From Solirubrobacteraceae bacterium (GTDB lineage: Bacteria; Actinomycetota; Thermoleophilia; Solirubrobacterales; Solirubrobacteraceae), in the NCBI GenBank assembly GCA_025934395.1, contig JAICYC010000005.1:1-64000 (forward strand): a DNA stretch of 64,000 nt. The letters are read 5' to 3'. The notes below the pieces were generated by a model. It worked only from the letters and a program-made list of their open reading frames with translations. It was not told where the DNA came from and searched no databases. The translations under genes and the position numbers were made by a program. Within the stretch, counting starts at the first letter, position 1. Every line of letters starts with the position of its first letter. Positions 62,968 through 64,000 of the stretch are shown here, piece after piece.

Positions 62968-64000
62968 ATGAACGAGCATGAGCAGTGGTCAGAGCTGGGC
63001 CAGCAGCTGCGCGTCGACTCTGTGCGCGCGGCGGCGGCGGCGGGATCCGGTCACCCGACGTCGTCGATGTCGGCGGCGGATCTCATGGCGGTGCTCCTCG
63101 CGAGGTACCTGCGCTGTGACTTCGCGGCGCCGGCTGCTGCGCTCAACGACCATCTGATCTTCTCCAAGGGTCACGCATCCCCGCTGCTCTACTCGCTGTA
63201 CAAGGCGGCGGGCGCGATCTCAGACGAGGAGCTGTTGACCTTCAGAAAGCTCGGAAGCCGGTTGCAGGGGCACCCCGCGCCCGCGATCCCGTGGGTCGAT
63301 GTCGCCACCGGCTCGCTGGGCCAGGGCTTGCCGTGCGCCGTCGGGATCGCTCTGTCCGCCAAGCGCCTGGAGCGGCTGGGCTACCGCATCTGGGTGCTCT
63401 GCGGCGACAGCGAGATGGCGGAGGGCTCGATCTGGGAGGCCTTCGATCACGCCGGCCATGAGGCGCTGGACAACCTGATCGCGATCATCGACGTCAACCG
63501 TCTGGGCCAGCGCGGGGAGACCATGCTCGGCTGGAACACCGCCGCCTATGCGCGGCGGGCTGAGGCGTTCGGCTGGCGGGCGCTCGAGATCGACGGCCAC
63601 GATCTGGCGCAGATCGACGATGCATACGAAGAGGCGCTGGCCGGCGACGGCCAACCGGTGGCGATCGTCGCGCGCACGATCAAGGGCAAGGGCGTCGCCT
63701 CCGTGGAGAACCGCAACGGGTTTCACGGCAAGCCGCTCGACGATCCCGATGCGGCGATCGCAGAGCTCGGCGGGCTGCGCGCGCTCACCGTCTCCCCGAC
63801 CCCGCCGACCGGCGACGAGGAGCCCTACCGGTTCGCGACCGCAGACGCGCCGGCGGCGAGATGGGATCTCGGCGAGGAAGTCCCCACGCGACTGGCCTTC
63901 GGTGAGGCGCTGACGGCGCTCGGCGCCGCCGACGGGGGGATCGTCGTGCTCGACGGAGAGGTCGGCAACTCGACCTATGCCGGGCTCTTCGGCGAGGCGC
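62968..64000 (+). CDS. Transketolase (partial, C-terminus outside window)
   Basis: N-terminal 344 residues of a transketolase, a TPP enzyme of the pentose phosphate pathway. LRVDSVRAAAAAGSGHPTSSMSAADLMAVLLARYLR, DHLIFSKGHASPLLYSLYKAAG, the TPP motif WVLCGDSEMAEGSIWEAFDHAGHEALDNLIAIIDVN and the start of the pyrimidine-binding domain (ATRLAFGEALTALG-type) are visible. The ATG at 62968 follows GAAGGGAG. The gene is open to the right edge. A gene for the partner enzyme transaldolase is not in view. Confidence 0.95.
   Translation, partial: MNEHEQWSELGQQLRVDSVRAAAAAGSGHPTSSMSAADLMAVLLARYLRCDFAAPAAALNDHLIFSKGHASPLLYSLYKAAGAISDEELLTFRKLGSRLQGHPAPAIPWVDVATGSLGQGLPCAVGIALSAKRLERLGYRIWVLCGDSEMAEGSIWEAFDHAGHEALDNLIAIIDVNRLGQRGETMLGWNTAAYARRAEAFGWRALEIDGHDLAQIDDAYEEALAGDGQPVAIVARTIKGKGVASVENRNGFHGKPLDDPDAAIAELGGLRALTVSPTPPTGDEEPYRFATADAPAARWDLGEEVPTRLAFGEALTALGAADGGIVVLDGEVGNSTYAGLFGEA

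Noticed and set aside
1-64000. CRISPR arrays, rRNA genes, complete tRNA genes, transposases
   Set aside because: No regularly spaced repeat array, no rRNA-like sequence, no complete cloverleaf and no transposase or integrase motif was seen on either strand.

Overview
The window is GC-rich, densely coding DNA with many GTG starts and 4-base start/stop overlaps. It carries the GlgE alpha-glucan pathway, F420-type split-barrel proteins, DUF1206/DUF3618/holin-like envelope proteins and a VapBC pair. Together these point to a high-GC actinobacterium, probably of the Thermoleophilia/Solirubrobacterales kind. The lineage is inferred; no rRNA or other phylogenetic marker is present.

Left part (1-33.7 kb). 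A minus-strand operon, glgE-treS-mak-glgB (glgB runs off the left edge), turns trehalose into branched alpha-glucan: TreS isomerises trehalose to maltose, Mak phosphorylates it, GlgE polymerises maltose 1-phosphate and GlgB branches the polymer. Divergent from it, only 33 bases away, lies malQ followed by an SGNH hydrolase and a hexapeptide-repeat acyltransferase-like gene, all overlapping. A second operon encodes a 2-oxoacid dehydrogenase (E1 alpha, E1 beta, E2) coupled to a leucine-dehydrogenase-family enzyme, which suggests branched-chain amino-acid degradation. Next come a c-di-GMP GGDEF-EAL protein, a membrane/envelope-stress cluster (DUF1206, DUF3618, holin-like, a DUF892 protein with an unusual repeated tail), a DUF1990 protein, an AI-2E-type transporter, a GT39 membrane glycosyltransferase, an ArsR-SRPBCC pair with a palindromic operator candidate, a NarL-type two-component system and an MMPL transporter.

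Right part (33.7-64 kb). This half is looser and looks accessory. It holds gene debris (a cupin fragment about 92% identical to an intact gene 7.5 kb away, a frameshifted YCII gene, a tRNA-Ala 3' half, an NAD(P)H-reductase tail fragment, a Crp-type regulator cut by a stop inside its DNA-binding domain, an APC permease split at a C8 tract). It also holds a leaderless vapBC pair, soxR facing a DUF5519-PPOX fusion gene across a well-formed SoxR-type promoter, many tiny genes, a GH15 hydrolase, two related sigma factors (one with a very small zinc-type anti-sigma partner), an SdhB-HdrB pair without flavoprotein, NDH-2, a sugar porter-epimerase-dehydrogenase operon, a ferritin-like protein, a reductase with an extra C-terminal domain and the start of a transketolase.

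The recurring themes are storage glucan and sugar handling, redox and iron defence, and envelope stress. The most interesting candidates are the SoxR-controlled fusion gene, the flavoprotein-less SdhB-HdrB module, the sigma/mini-anti-sigma pair with its orphan paralogue, and the glucan operon facing possible acyl-decorating enzymes.
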